Below the pieces are notes generated by a model, which worked only from the letters and a program-made list of their open reading frames with translations, did no database searches and was not told the DNA's origin. Made by a program: the position numbers and the translations under genes. Positions 27,271 through 35,249 of a stretch of 64,000 bases of DNA are shown here, one piece after another; position 1 is the stretch's first letter; each line of letters starts with the position of its first letter. Source of the DNA: Echinometra lucunter (Eukaryota > Echinodermata > Echinoidea > Camarodonta > Echinometridae); NCBI GenBank assembly GCA_029962745.1, contig CM057158.1, positions 8,259,528-8,323,527 on the forward strand, in the 5' to 3' direction.

Positions 27271-29144
27271 AAGAAAGAAAGAATTAATTGTACGTAATCA
27301 TTGTCTTCATGTCAACGCAGTGATTAGAGTTCCTCAGAGGATACGATTACCATGGCAACAGCAATTAACAACAACAAAACTTGCGCCCATGCACGATTCT
27401 AGATTTATGTGAGCTTCTTTTTCTAGTTACAGCTTGTTATGATGTTATTTTTCAGTACTGGTTGACTAGCATGACCATGACGACATATTTCATTATGCTC
27501 AAAAAGGCAATGCCATCGTCATATTGCGAATATAAAGAGAAAATAATATCAGTTGATAAACAGTAATGACAATATTACCGTACACTTTAACTTCCACTTA
27601 AAAGAAAGTATTAAAAGTGGTTTGTCCTGTTTCAATTTGGTATCTTTATCACTGATGATTTATTCATATTGTCATTAATGATATAAATTACATTGGATTC
27701 CATATAGAATGACTACTCTGATCATGGGTGAGCTCCTCTGAGAGAGTGAAATTATGAAACACTGACATTGTAGTTGAAAATTCAAATTGTTTACCTTCTT
27801 TGAAAGATGCATCGCTGGAAGGAGTTTGATCTTCCATTCGACATGCTCGATATCAAACATAATAGGGGCTTTGGAGACGAACAAAACATTGTCTCTTTTC
27901 TTGAGACTTGATGGATAGCAAAAGGTTATAAACCGGTCTGTGAACTTCACCCGGCCGGTCATGATGGATAATGCATGGGAAAACATGCAAAAGGTATAGT
28001 CTTACTTCATTTTCTCTCATCTTCTTCATGATGAATGAATGAAAGTAGAAAAGTCTGAAAACCTATTCAGTCTTATCCCAATTAATGTCCCACATAAGTT
28101 TGTTAGAAGTTTACAAAAGTAACTGCCCAATAAATGTTATGCGAATTTCATCCAAATTTCAAACAATAACTATTATTGTCTTACAACTGCTAATAAAGCC
28201 CTCTAGCTCCCTACGATATCACAAATAATTCACAACATGGATGATAGACATGAAGTTATACATAAATTTCCCTGGCATATCTATCTATAAGGCCATATCA
28301 ATTTTCCAAGGATCAAAGAGAATTTGACATGTTTGATGCAATCAAGAAGCATATTTGCTACGTGGGAGGCGATTTCTTGTAAAATATTTGCATCAAAAGG
28401 GAATACATTAAAGCACATTTTTTTCATACTATTCAACTTTAAAGTAAGTCATAACACGCAGTTGATTAAAAAGGCGGTTTGTCTTACTCGAAACTGGAGG
28501 TTATTGTTAGTTCAAATTCAAATTTTCATTCAACGTGCTTTAAGTGTTTTTCTTAATGAACGATGCTTAGAAATACTTCTTATAAGCCCGAATATAGTTC
28601 GAAGATGCAAATTAGTATTTTCATCTCTTACAAGTTACAAGTTTTCATACTCCTTTCTTTAGACTAAATTTCCCAAATGAATTATCGCCAAAGATCTAAA
28701 TTTCCTCCAAAATTGGCTCCTTCGAAATAGGTCAGAGACAGCATGGATGACTCAAAGACTAATGAAAATCCTTATCACATTGTGCAATGAAAAGTCCATC
28801 CTGGAACAAGTTACAGTTTAGATATTGAAAAACCTCATTGATTCTATACCTTTGCTAGTGAATATAACCAAGCAATGCGAATTAACACAATAGCCTGAGG
28901 AATTAAGTCATATTTCTAACCAATGAAATCCTTTAAGACGAATTCCCAAGTCTTAATGCCTCAATACTCTATACGGATTAGTCTGCCCACGAAATTTTGA
29001 AAAACGTTGTGTAAGTTGCCATAGCAACGCGAAACAGCGCGAGGGGAGGAGAGCAAACCACAGAAAGATAGCTTAGTCGAGCATATATTTACCATCATCA
29101 TGATAGCTCCATACAATACTCTTATCTTCGTATTCCGCGGCCAT
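63..29144 (-). CDS. CA8: Carbonic anhydrase-related protein VIII (CARP VIII), 5' six coding exons; 3' end outside window
   Basis: Six exons (29093-29144, 21810-22004, 20323-20447, 12402-12497, 8142-8204, 63-114) splice in frame with GT/AG sites into 194 codons plus one base; human CARP VIII is about 290 residues, so the last third is beyond base 1. Characteristic family stretches are present: [69 protein letters not shown] and [12 protein letters not shown]. Relative to CA2 numbering, His96 (residue 103) and His119 (residue 126) are kept, but the His94 position is Ala101 (Arg in vertebrate CARP VIII, from memory). Loss of one zinc ligand predicts no CO2 hydration activity. Vertebrate CARP VIII is a cytosolic IP3-receptor-binding protein; that role here is by homology only. 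There is no signal peptide. The N-terminus (18 residues) is shorter than in vertebrates and lacks their long Glu run. Introns are 1.4-8.0 kb. Confidence 0.93.
115..8141 (-). other. CA8 intron 5
   Basis: About 8.0 kb with no gene I can support. It contains a GGT/GGA trinucleotide tract (886-1050) degenerating to about 1440, a short GA plus poly-G tract (1965-1998), and long AT-rich stretches. Open frames around 3.8-4.25 kb (plus) and 6.1-6.6 kb (minus) have no recognisable domain or splice context. Confidence 0.8.
886..1440. repeat. GGT/GGA trinucleotide microsatellite with degenerate GGTGATG tail
   Basis: Uninterrupted GGT and GGA runs between about 886 and 1050, then imperfect GTGGTGATG-like repeats to about 1440. 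The long poly-Gly or poly-Pro frames across it are artefacts of the repeat. Confidence 0.95.
8142..8204 (-). CDS. CA8: CA8 coding exon 5 (residues 157-177)
   Basis: 63 bases, phase 0 to 0, acceptor TTTTCTAG|GTT and donor TATAAG|GTAAGT. It encodes [20 protein letters not shown], aligning with vertebrate IGKEHVGLKAVTEIL-QYK. Small, but position, phase and similarity all agree. Confidence 0.9.
8226..8460 (-). mobile_element. Possible 3' end of a non-LTR retrotransposon
   Basis: Read on the minus strand, an AT-rich stretch has a short hairpin (ACCCCTTTGTGGGTT) followed by AATAAA and a CATAAA-type tandem tail (8243-8275). Hairpin plus simple-repeat tail is typical of CR1/L2-like LINE 3' ends. No coding part is attached, so this is a weak call. 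Confidence 0.35.
10557..10590. repeat. TA dinucleotide microsatellite
   Basis: Pure TA alternation. Confidence 0.95.
12402..12497 (-). CDS. CA8: CA8 coding exon 4 (residues 125-156)
   Basis: 96 bases, phase 0 to 0, acceptor ATTTTCAG|CTT and donor ATACAG|GTATGG. It begins [10 protein letters not shown], where His126 corresponds to CA2 zinc ligand His119 and is retained, and continues with [14 protein letters not shown]. Confidence 0.94.
15379..15490. repeat. ATG/AAT trinucleotide microsatellite
   Basis: ATG repeats pass into AAT/TAATAA repeats; a related TTA/TCA tract lies at 15750-15830. Confidence 0.9.
15506..15589 (+). pseudogene. C-terminal fragment of a non-LTR retrotransposon reverse-transcriptase ORF
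   Basis: The frame reads [20 protein letters not shown] followed by HLFLRSV and a stop. LP-x-x-IR followed by F-x-x-x-LKTHLF is the typical C-terminal signature of CR1/Jockey-type ORF2 proteins. Everything upstream is microsatellite, so only the extreme C-terminus survives. Confidence 0.6.
16998..17260. mobile_element. Inverted-repeat element, AGAACC/GGTTCT-rich family (copy 1)
   Basis: The ends are imperfect inverted repeats: left CACTTTAAGAAAAATGTGGC, right (reverse complement) CACTCTTAGGAGAAAAAAAA then TGGTGCTAATTAGAA. The interior is a string of short palindromic AGAACC/GGTTCT and CTTTAAAGG modules. A second member is at 61671-62001. It has no coding capacity, so it is MITE-like. Confidence 0.65.
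19108..19255. repeat. GA dinucleotide tracts
   Basis: Two pure GA runs (about 19108-19140 and 19228-19255) separated by degenerate G/A-rich sequence. Confidence 0.95.
19371..19944. mobile_element. Inverted-repeat element with repeated CGACTGG motifs
   Basis: The left arm (19371-19415, starting CGATCCGACTGGCTCACGAC) matches the reverse complement of the right arm (19900-19944) over about 45 bp, including CACGACTGGTCC and GAGTGAGAGGA. CGACTGG/CCAGTCG recurs many times inside. A C9/A22 homopolymer pair lies at 19525-19556. No transposase is visible, so it looks non-autonomous. Confidence 0.6.
19955..20070 (+). mobile_element. tRNA-derived SINE head
   Basis: A pol III A-box-like stretch (GGCGCTTGACTGG) is followed by a B-box-like GGTTCGATCTC and then TTTGAGCAAGGCATTTTATC, a sequence common just after the tRNA region in animal SINEs. 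It abuts the inverted-repeat element to its left. The anticodon arm is not a convincing functional tRNA. Confidence 0.55.
20323..20447 (-). CDS. CA8: CA8 coding exon 3 (residues 83-124)
   Basis: 125 bases, phase 1 to phase 0, acceptor CCCATAG|TT and donor ATGGAG|GTAAGT. It carries the zinc-site region [11 protein letters not shown]: His103 matches CA2 His96, while the residue two before it is Ala101 instead of the catalytic His94. It ends in KAYPME, matching the vertebrate exon end. Confidence 0.95.
20448..21809 (-). other. CA8 intron 2
   Basis: About 1.4 kb of AT-rich sequence with a poly-C run (20699-20711) and an AT-rich stretch at 20870-21110 containing the short hairpin GGCCTTTTTAGGAGGCC (21039-21055), possibly another retrotransposon tail. 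No gene seen. Confidence 0.75.
21810..22004 (-). CDS. CA8: CA8 coding exon 2 (residues 18-82)
   Basis: 195 bases, phase 1 to phase 1, acceptor CTGTCCAG|GT and donor AAGCCAG|GTAACC. It encodes the N-terminal part of the carbonic anhydrase fold, including [13 protein letters not shown] and [17 protein letters not shown], the best-conserved CARP VIII blocks in the window. Confidence 0.95.
22120..22350. repeat. GA-rich microsatellite block
   Basis: Pure GA at about 22120-22150, then imperfect GAGG/GAAA repeats. Confidence 0.9.
22640..22745. repeat. Compound trinucleotide repeat ACC-ACT-GAT
   Basis: About fifteen ACC units, then ACT units, then GAT units in direct succession. Confidence 0.95.
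25079..25128. repeat. CA dinucleotide microsatellite
   Basis: CA repeats with a few point changes. Confidence 0.95.
26681..27280. repeat. GA microsatellite cluster
   Basis: Three GA tracts (26681-26722, 26884-26937, 27220-27280) in a G/A-rich strand-asymmetric block with a short poly-G run near 27088. The Arg/Glu and Leu/Ser frames across it are repeat artefacts. Confidence 0.92.
29093..29144 (-). CDS. CA8: CA8 coding exon 1 (residues 1-17 plus first base of Gly18)
   Basis: The ATG sits in a good initiation context (CAAGATGG) and opens [18 protein letters not shown]; the donor is GATGATG|GTAAAT. The exon ends in phase 1 and the G joins GT of exon 2 to make Gly18. The WSYHDDG-TAEWG junction parallels the vertebrate CARP VIII junction WGYEEG-VEWG, which supports this as the true first coding exon. 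Confidence 0.88.
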
Positions 29145-29300
29145 CTTGAGTAGATCTGAACTCCTTTTACCCCAGGACGTTAAAAAACGACACTTGAAGA
29201 GGAGAAATCTTGCCCGGGTGTCGTCTCTCTCTCTCTCTCTGAGATGGAGATATTGTAAGCATTGATAACGATGCACAGTGAGCCGACAGTCTTGTCGAGT
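29145..29300 (-). promoter_or_regulatory. CA8 5' UTR and presumed proximal promoter region
   Basis: This is the sequence immediately upstream of the CA8 ATG. A CT (GA on the sense strand) run at 29224-29240 lies 80-95 bp upstream of the start codon. No TATA box is obvious. The transcription start cannot be placed from sequence alone. Confidence 0.35.
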
Positions 29301-30584
29301 CAAATCAACCGAGCCGAGCTGCACCTATTAGTTGTATTTACGCGGTTTAATTTGCTCTGCGCATGCTCCGAGCCTAATGACGGTTATGGTGTTGAGGCGG
29401 GCTTGCAGGTTTATTATCTATCAGCGGTAGACTATAATAGCGGAGATGGATTTCTGCTGTCTGATTGTTATGACTGTTAGACAGTAACCATCCCACCCAC
29501 CTGCCTTCAAATTAATATCCGCCCAGGATCATAAAACACCGGAGCAGGGGTGATGATGAGAAGATGATTGCCGTGTATTAGCCGCGGTCATTAGGGAAGT
29601 CAAGCGCGGACACACTATCCTCTGGCAAATATAACATGCAGCCATCAAACACGAACACCCGTGCTTTTTTTTAATTCGAAACCATGACAACGTGTGATAT
29701 ATTATTAAGCAACCCATCAACAGGTATTAAATCAGAAAGAGGCATACAGCACCTACCGTAGGATGAAGCCATACCACGCATCTTTTGGCTCGTCATGCTG
29801 TCCACAGCAAATTTTATGCTCCTCTCTCGTGTCTGTGTTAACGTTGTAAGATACTAACAAGAAGACCTATCCGCTCTGCCGAATCTAATGTGGCCAGACA
29901 AGTAGAATACGTAATACTTTGGAGATTGTAATTTGATTTTCATCAAGGAGCAAGTCAGCCTATATCGCTGCCTTGCGGTTAGTTCGCAACAAGGCCAAGA
30001 CGAAGCGAGAGACAGAGAGACAGAGAGAGAGATGGAGAGTATAAAATGCAGGGACAGGAGTCAGCGAGAACTTAAACCGCGAGTTAATCCTCTATCTCGA
30101 AACGTATAACGTGAAGACCGTCGAGATGTTCCTTCATGCCCTTCTACAAAGCAAGTGCAGTAATGGCGAGGAGTGAGGACAAGCTAAAAGAGACCAGAGT
30201 TCAGTGAAAAATAACCTTTTTCCCCCAACACCGTCTGACATTAAAGAAGAATAACAATGCAAGAGATGGAAAGAGAGAGAGGTAGGAAGGGGAAGAGAGA
30301 CAACGCTCTAAACGTACTGGATTCGATTCACCTGGGCGTTTTCGAAGATGACAAATATAACTGGCGCATGGAAATGCGATAAAAATAATGAAAACCAAAG
30401 ATATTCAGCGGCATATAACTGTTTTCCTTTGCTGGCAATTCACCCAGGGAATATAGCGACCAGAAAAAATATTATATCGCATGCATTATTCCGCCCCGAT
30501 GAGAAACTGACGACGTCTCGATGTTGCTATGGAAACGTGATACCGCAAATCATAATATGGACGGAAATAGGAATGTTTCAAATT

Positions 30585-30619
<35 letters not shown>

Positions 30620-31352
30620 TTTGAGCCAAAGATACCCATTGCGACGAAAAGAGATTGCACATAATCTTGCACACGGGAATCAACGTTTCCATTATCCCCT
30701 CAGAAGTGACCATGCTGACTGTCGAATATCATGCATTTCTACTAATCTATATTACTCTTGTGTTTGGTAATATTCTAAGCCAGAAGATAACAATCACGTA
30801 AAGGCCACAAAGCCTCCACTCTTTTTATCTTTCTTTTATTGTAAGCAATTTTTAGCCTAAGAGCACTGAATTCAATTCATTTTCAAGTGATTAAGCTTTT
30901 TGTCCATCTTAAACAACTGCAATGTGTTTATAATGTTACAAAGAAAGAGGTGAACGCCCGGAGCGTGTGTTTGCATTTCATCTGTTGAAACATAAATCAC
31001 GTGCTCTAAAATTCTTAGAGTTTCTAATCTGAATCTGAAGATAATATATTTTCAGAAACTTCGTGTTAGCAGTCCATTGTACAATTGTTGATACACATCT
31101 CTTATCATCGCGATTTTCTTGACTTTTGTAAGCGGCGTATGTAATTTTTAAATAATCAAAGAAAAGGGCAAGACTCAACAATTAAATATACTAGGGAAAT
31201 CGAAGATGATGACTTTCGCAGACATTCTTTTAATACACTTTTTCTACTGCTCAAAAAATAAAAGACAAATACCTAAGGGGAAAAATCCATAAACGGTGCC
31301 AAACTCGGTGAAATAGACACCCATTCGCCATCTGTACCTCCCTGCTAATGAA

Positions 31353-31388
31353 ATCACACACACACACACACACAAACCCTCACACCCA

Positions 31389-31429
<41 letters not shown>

Positions 31430-31600
31430 TCTTTCTTTGCAGCTCTTTCTGATTATCCCTTTCCCATCTCTTCTCCATCTCCATATCTCTCTTTCTCTCT
31501 CTCCTCTTTCCCCCTCCCTACTCTTCCCTCTCCCTCTCCCCATCTCTCTTTATATCCCCCTTTCCGTTCCCTCCCTTTCTCTATCTCTCCCCACTCTATT
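31353..31600. repeat. CA then CT microsatellites
   Basis: A CA run (31353-31373) is followed by CT and CTTT/CCCT-rich sequence to about 31600. Confidence 0.92.
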
Positions 31601-32337
31601 ATTATCTCTGTTCATTAGGACGGAAATCATGGAAACAGATCATCTGCGTTGCTAACATGACTGACTTTCCAGCACCCTTGCGTTAAAACAGGCATCAATT
31701 TGAGCGTCGTGCAAACTTTAATGCCATTGAGTAACTTTAAAAAATCTGAGCAGCATGCCCCACATGCTATCAGTGTATAATGTTATGTAAGTATGAAGCT
31801 TCTTGTGCTTCACTAAAAGTGAGAATCTAAAAGCGACCGGAAATGCCAGACCTTTTTACCCCACAGACTGCAGTGTTAGACAAAAGCATAACCAGTTTGG
31901 TTTTGCAAATGGAGGAATTCGGTGATAGATATCCTGATAATGACATCTTATATTTAAAAACCCTTTGTAGTCATGGCTGTTTGTTTATCATGAACATCCT
32001 TATACAACACAGACATAAAATTCAACAATAAAATTAAATCAAGCCTCCACAAAGTTACCGGATCCCTTTAAAACTTCAGTCTCACGCTTTGCAATGGATA
32101 ATGCGAGTTTGAAAAAAGGCGCCACGAGTTAACTCGTAACCCTCGTAAGAACGACTCACTCATCTTGTGTACTCGGTTATGAATGTGCGAGGTTACAAGT
32201 CAAAAGCTGTTCAATGGAAATCAAAATGAAGTCCTCAAACAAACGAAATCTGATCGTATTTAATGCAATCATATATATATTATCACAGCCATATTTGCAC
32301 TAAAAGTATGAAAGTCATAAGAATTGGTAGATCCTAC

Positions 32338-32548
32338 CTCGGTAAGAGAAGGCGCCAATTGGTAGCGAGCACAGGGGGTCATCGGAGGTGTCCTCATGCA
32401 CCCATGGTATCAGTTTTTCCCGGGAAGAACTCCGGCGGGTCAAGAGCCTACCCCGGAGGTACCGCTTACGAAACTTGGTGAACTTAAGAATGGACATTAC
32501 TCCTCTTCTCCCCTGACACGACGACTCGGGCATCGATGCGGAGTCCAT
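32338..32548 (-). CDS. Candidate first coding exon of unknown gene, or alternative first exon of CA8
   Basis: An ATG-initiated open stretch of 70 codons plus one base ends at a plausible donor (CGAG|GTAGGA). It is clearly GC-richer than its surroundings and encodes a basic N-terminal part (KFTKFRKRYLRGRLLTRRSS) followed by LIPWVHEDTSDDPLC and a C-terminal LPIGAFSYR. I do not recognise the family. It ends in phase 1, so it could splice in frame to CA8 exon 2 (giving FSYRG-TAEWG, like WSYHDDG-TAEWG from exon 1). It lies 3.2 kb upstream of CA8 exon 1 on the same strand. It could equally belong to another gene or be a chance frame. Confidence 0.35.
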
Positions 32549-33881
32549 TGATCACGCAGAAAGGACAAAGGTGGGGGATAAAAGTTTCCATATAGAGAGA
32601 GAGTCAACGATGGTCAAGGCTTAAAATAAATAACACTCCATTAACAATAGGATCCCAAATCCAACTACATGATTTCCCTTGTGGTAGCAAGATGCCTTCC
32701 CTGGCCGCCAGTCGAGTTCTTTTTGGCAGGCATTCGTAATACATTATGCAAATTAAACATTCCTTCTAACAACTACAAGTTGTTGAAAAGTGGAATGTTC
32801 AGCTTTCATGATAACACCTGATGTACCCAAGAACAACAAGACAGAAATATTCCGGGCTCAAAACGGGTAATGCATGAATGCATTGTCCATGGTCGACTCT
32901 TTATGCGCCTTCGTATCATAAACATCCTTTACCAATGGGCCCTAAAAAGTCTTTAATTAATGACTGATCCATTCCAATACTTCGCGCTTATTTATTATTA
33001 TACTGCTTTACTGCAGTGTATACCTATACACTGCAGAAAAGCGTTCTTTTTCATGAAAAAATTCGTTATTTTGCTCTTTCACACAACTCTTTCCCTTCTA
33101 TCTCTCTATCTCTCTCTGCATTTAATCGATGTATTCGTTTTCGCTATCTGTTCATTTTTCGTGTGTTTATTTGTATCTTCAGTCATCCAGTCTTGTGTTT
33201 AAGAGTAAAAGCTTTTTTTTTTTCTGAATCCCCCTCTCTTTCACTTCGCCTTTTCATTATTTTTTTTTCTCTCCCAAATACACTTTCGTTTTCCTTAATC
33301 TTTCTCTTTCTACAGTGTTCTCTCCTCACTTTTTTCGTTTCACCTTTCAAATTCTCCTCATTAGCGGCAGAAATTTCACATTGGGACGTTGTCATGGAAA
33401 CAGGGTATTTGTAAGCTGTTATAATGATTTAGATGATATCAGTGATGCCATTCCTCTACCAGTTTTGCATAGTTACTAGTAACATTAAGCATGTTAAAGG
33501 GAAAGTCTATACTGAAAAATATATATTTAATTTTATCAAAATTTGACGAGAGAAAAGCAAATTGGTAACTTTATGACGTACCTTTTAAGCGCCTCTTCCA
33601 TTTATTATGTATTAAGATTCTCATAAATTTCACCTTTTGCCGAAGAAAATACTTCATTATACCTGTGCCCTAGATGTTGCTGCATGGACACATATTATTT
33701 TGAATAAATAAATGAAGATATTTATACGGTTCAACATACCCACCTCAACATGCCCAAAGAGTGTTCAATGTGCTTACAATGAATTATCATAAACATTATT
33801 AACCCCTGCAGTGCCAGATAACCATTTACCATACCTGGGTAGAGTGCAGAAAATGTGGATTAAAGTCCAGCTGAAAGACAT

Positions 33882-33948
33882 CAGTGGCAATCGAACTCAC
33901 GACCCTTTCATTAAGAGTGCGCGCTCTTACCAACTTTGTCACAACACC
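33882..33948 (-). mobile_element. tRNA-derived SINE head
   Basis: On the minus strand: A-box-like AGTTGGTAAGAGCG, then CTCTTAATGAAAGGGTCGTG, then B-box GAGTTCGATTGCC. Order and spacing are those of a tRNA-derived pol III promoter. No CCA end and a degraded acceptor stem argue for a SINE rather than a working tRNA. Confidence 0.55.
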
Positions 33949-35249
33949 TACATAATCTTCAGTGTAAAGGAGCTAATTGGAGAGAGGTTCTAAAGTTAGG
34001 CCAGGGTAAGGTAAAATTTAAGTTAGACCCATTGCTTCTTTAAAAATGATAACTTTCTTATTCCTTAATATCGTTTTCTAACCCGTCCCTCTCATTTTCT
34101 GATCATATTAAATCAAACAAAAACCGGTCTCCATGACTGACTTCACAATTCATGAACAGTCATCATTTTACTTAAGTACACTGTAAGGTGGGTATCAACA
34201 GATCAAAAGCACTTTCAGCTCAACAACCCCTTCTTAAAAGAAGAATACAGAAACCTGAATGAAAATCAATATTTCAAAACATTTAACTACTTGCAGTACA
34301 ACTTTTTATTTTCAACATTTCCATGACGTTATATTTCTAATGCAGTGGATGTGATTAAAAAGCTCGTAATTTATGTATTAGTTATTTCGTTCTTAAAGCT
34401 ATTGACAAGTTGTTTATAATTACTTTGTGCACCTGGGTAAAACTTTACTTTGCTCATAGTCAGACTCCCTATACGATTTTATATGAAATAAATCGAACCG
34501 AATTATCCGAATAATCACTTTTTATCCCTGGATCATTGTCCCTAATATAATTAGACACCATGTGTGGAAGTTCCCAATTTTCTCTTGTGCTTGATTAGTG
34601 GATCATAATGGGGGGAGGGGTGGGCTCTTCGTTCCTCGCATATCCTTGGCTACTGTTTTCAATTATTTATGACCAGCGGGAAGTGCGTAATTGTCTACTT
34701 TCAATAAATCATGTTTTTGTGTTTGAGTAACAATCGATATCTCTCACATTGGAAGGTTTACATTTATGAAACAGGTTTCATGAGCCATTGTGGGTAGTAC
34801 TCTTTAAAGAAGGCAAACTACAGTTGGTAGTTCTAGAGAAATGTTAACTTGTAAAGGTATGGCATTAATCAGATCATTCCCAGCGAAACATGTACGTGGC
34901 TATAAGATTATTTTTAATTTGTTGAGGCAAAAGTCTTAGGGGAACGTTCCTATAACTAAGTATGTTAGGAGGAATACGTTGTGAAATTATTTACATAACG
35001 TACAAAAGAAAACATATATTTCCCTTTATGTCAACAGATTAATTTGGGAATTAAAGCATACTGAAAAGCATTTGCAGTAGTAGAAGTAGGGAGGTGGAAA
35101 GTGGAGGAAATAAACAGCTCGAAGATATGGAAATGTGATTTTGTTTTTTCTTTTCTAATGTGTTTATCATGTTGTGTCATATGTTTAATGTATTCTCTTT
35201 TGTTTCTTAGGGGGCAGTCGGTGGTAACCTTGTGATCGAGGGGGGGGGG

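Larger units (their letters stand above)
22005..29092 (-). other. CA8 intron 1
   Basis: About 7.1 kb dominated by simple repeats: GA-rich blocks (22120-22350, 26681-26940, 27220-27280), ACC/ACT/GAT trinucleotides (22640-22745) and a CA run (25079-25128). One exon-like open stretch occurs near 27793-27986 (see findings). Nothing else is supported as a gene. Confidence 0.75.

Noticed and set aside
33882..33948. A functional tRNA gene
   Set aside because: A and B boxes are present but the acceptor stem and anticodon arm do not fold convincingly; better explained as a SINE head.
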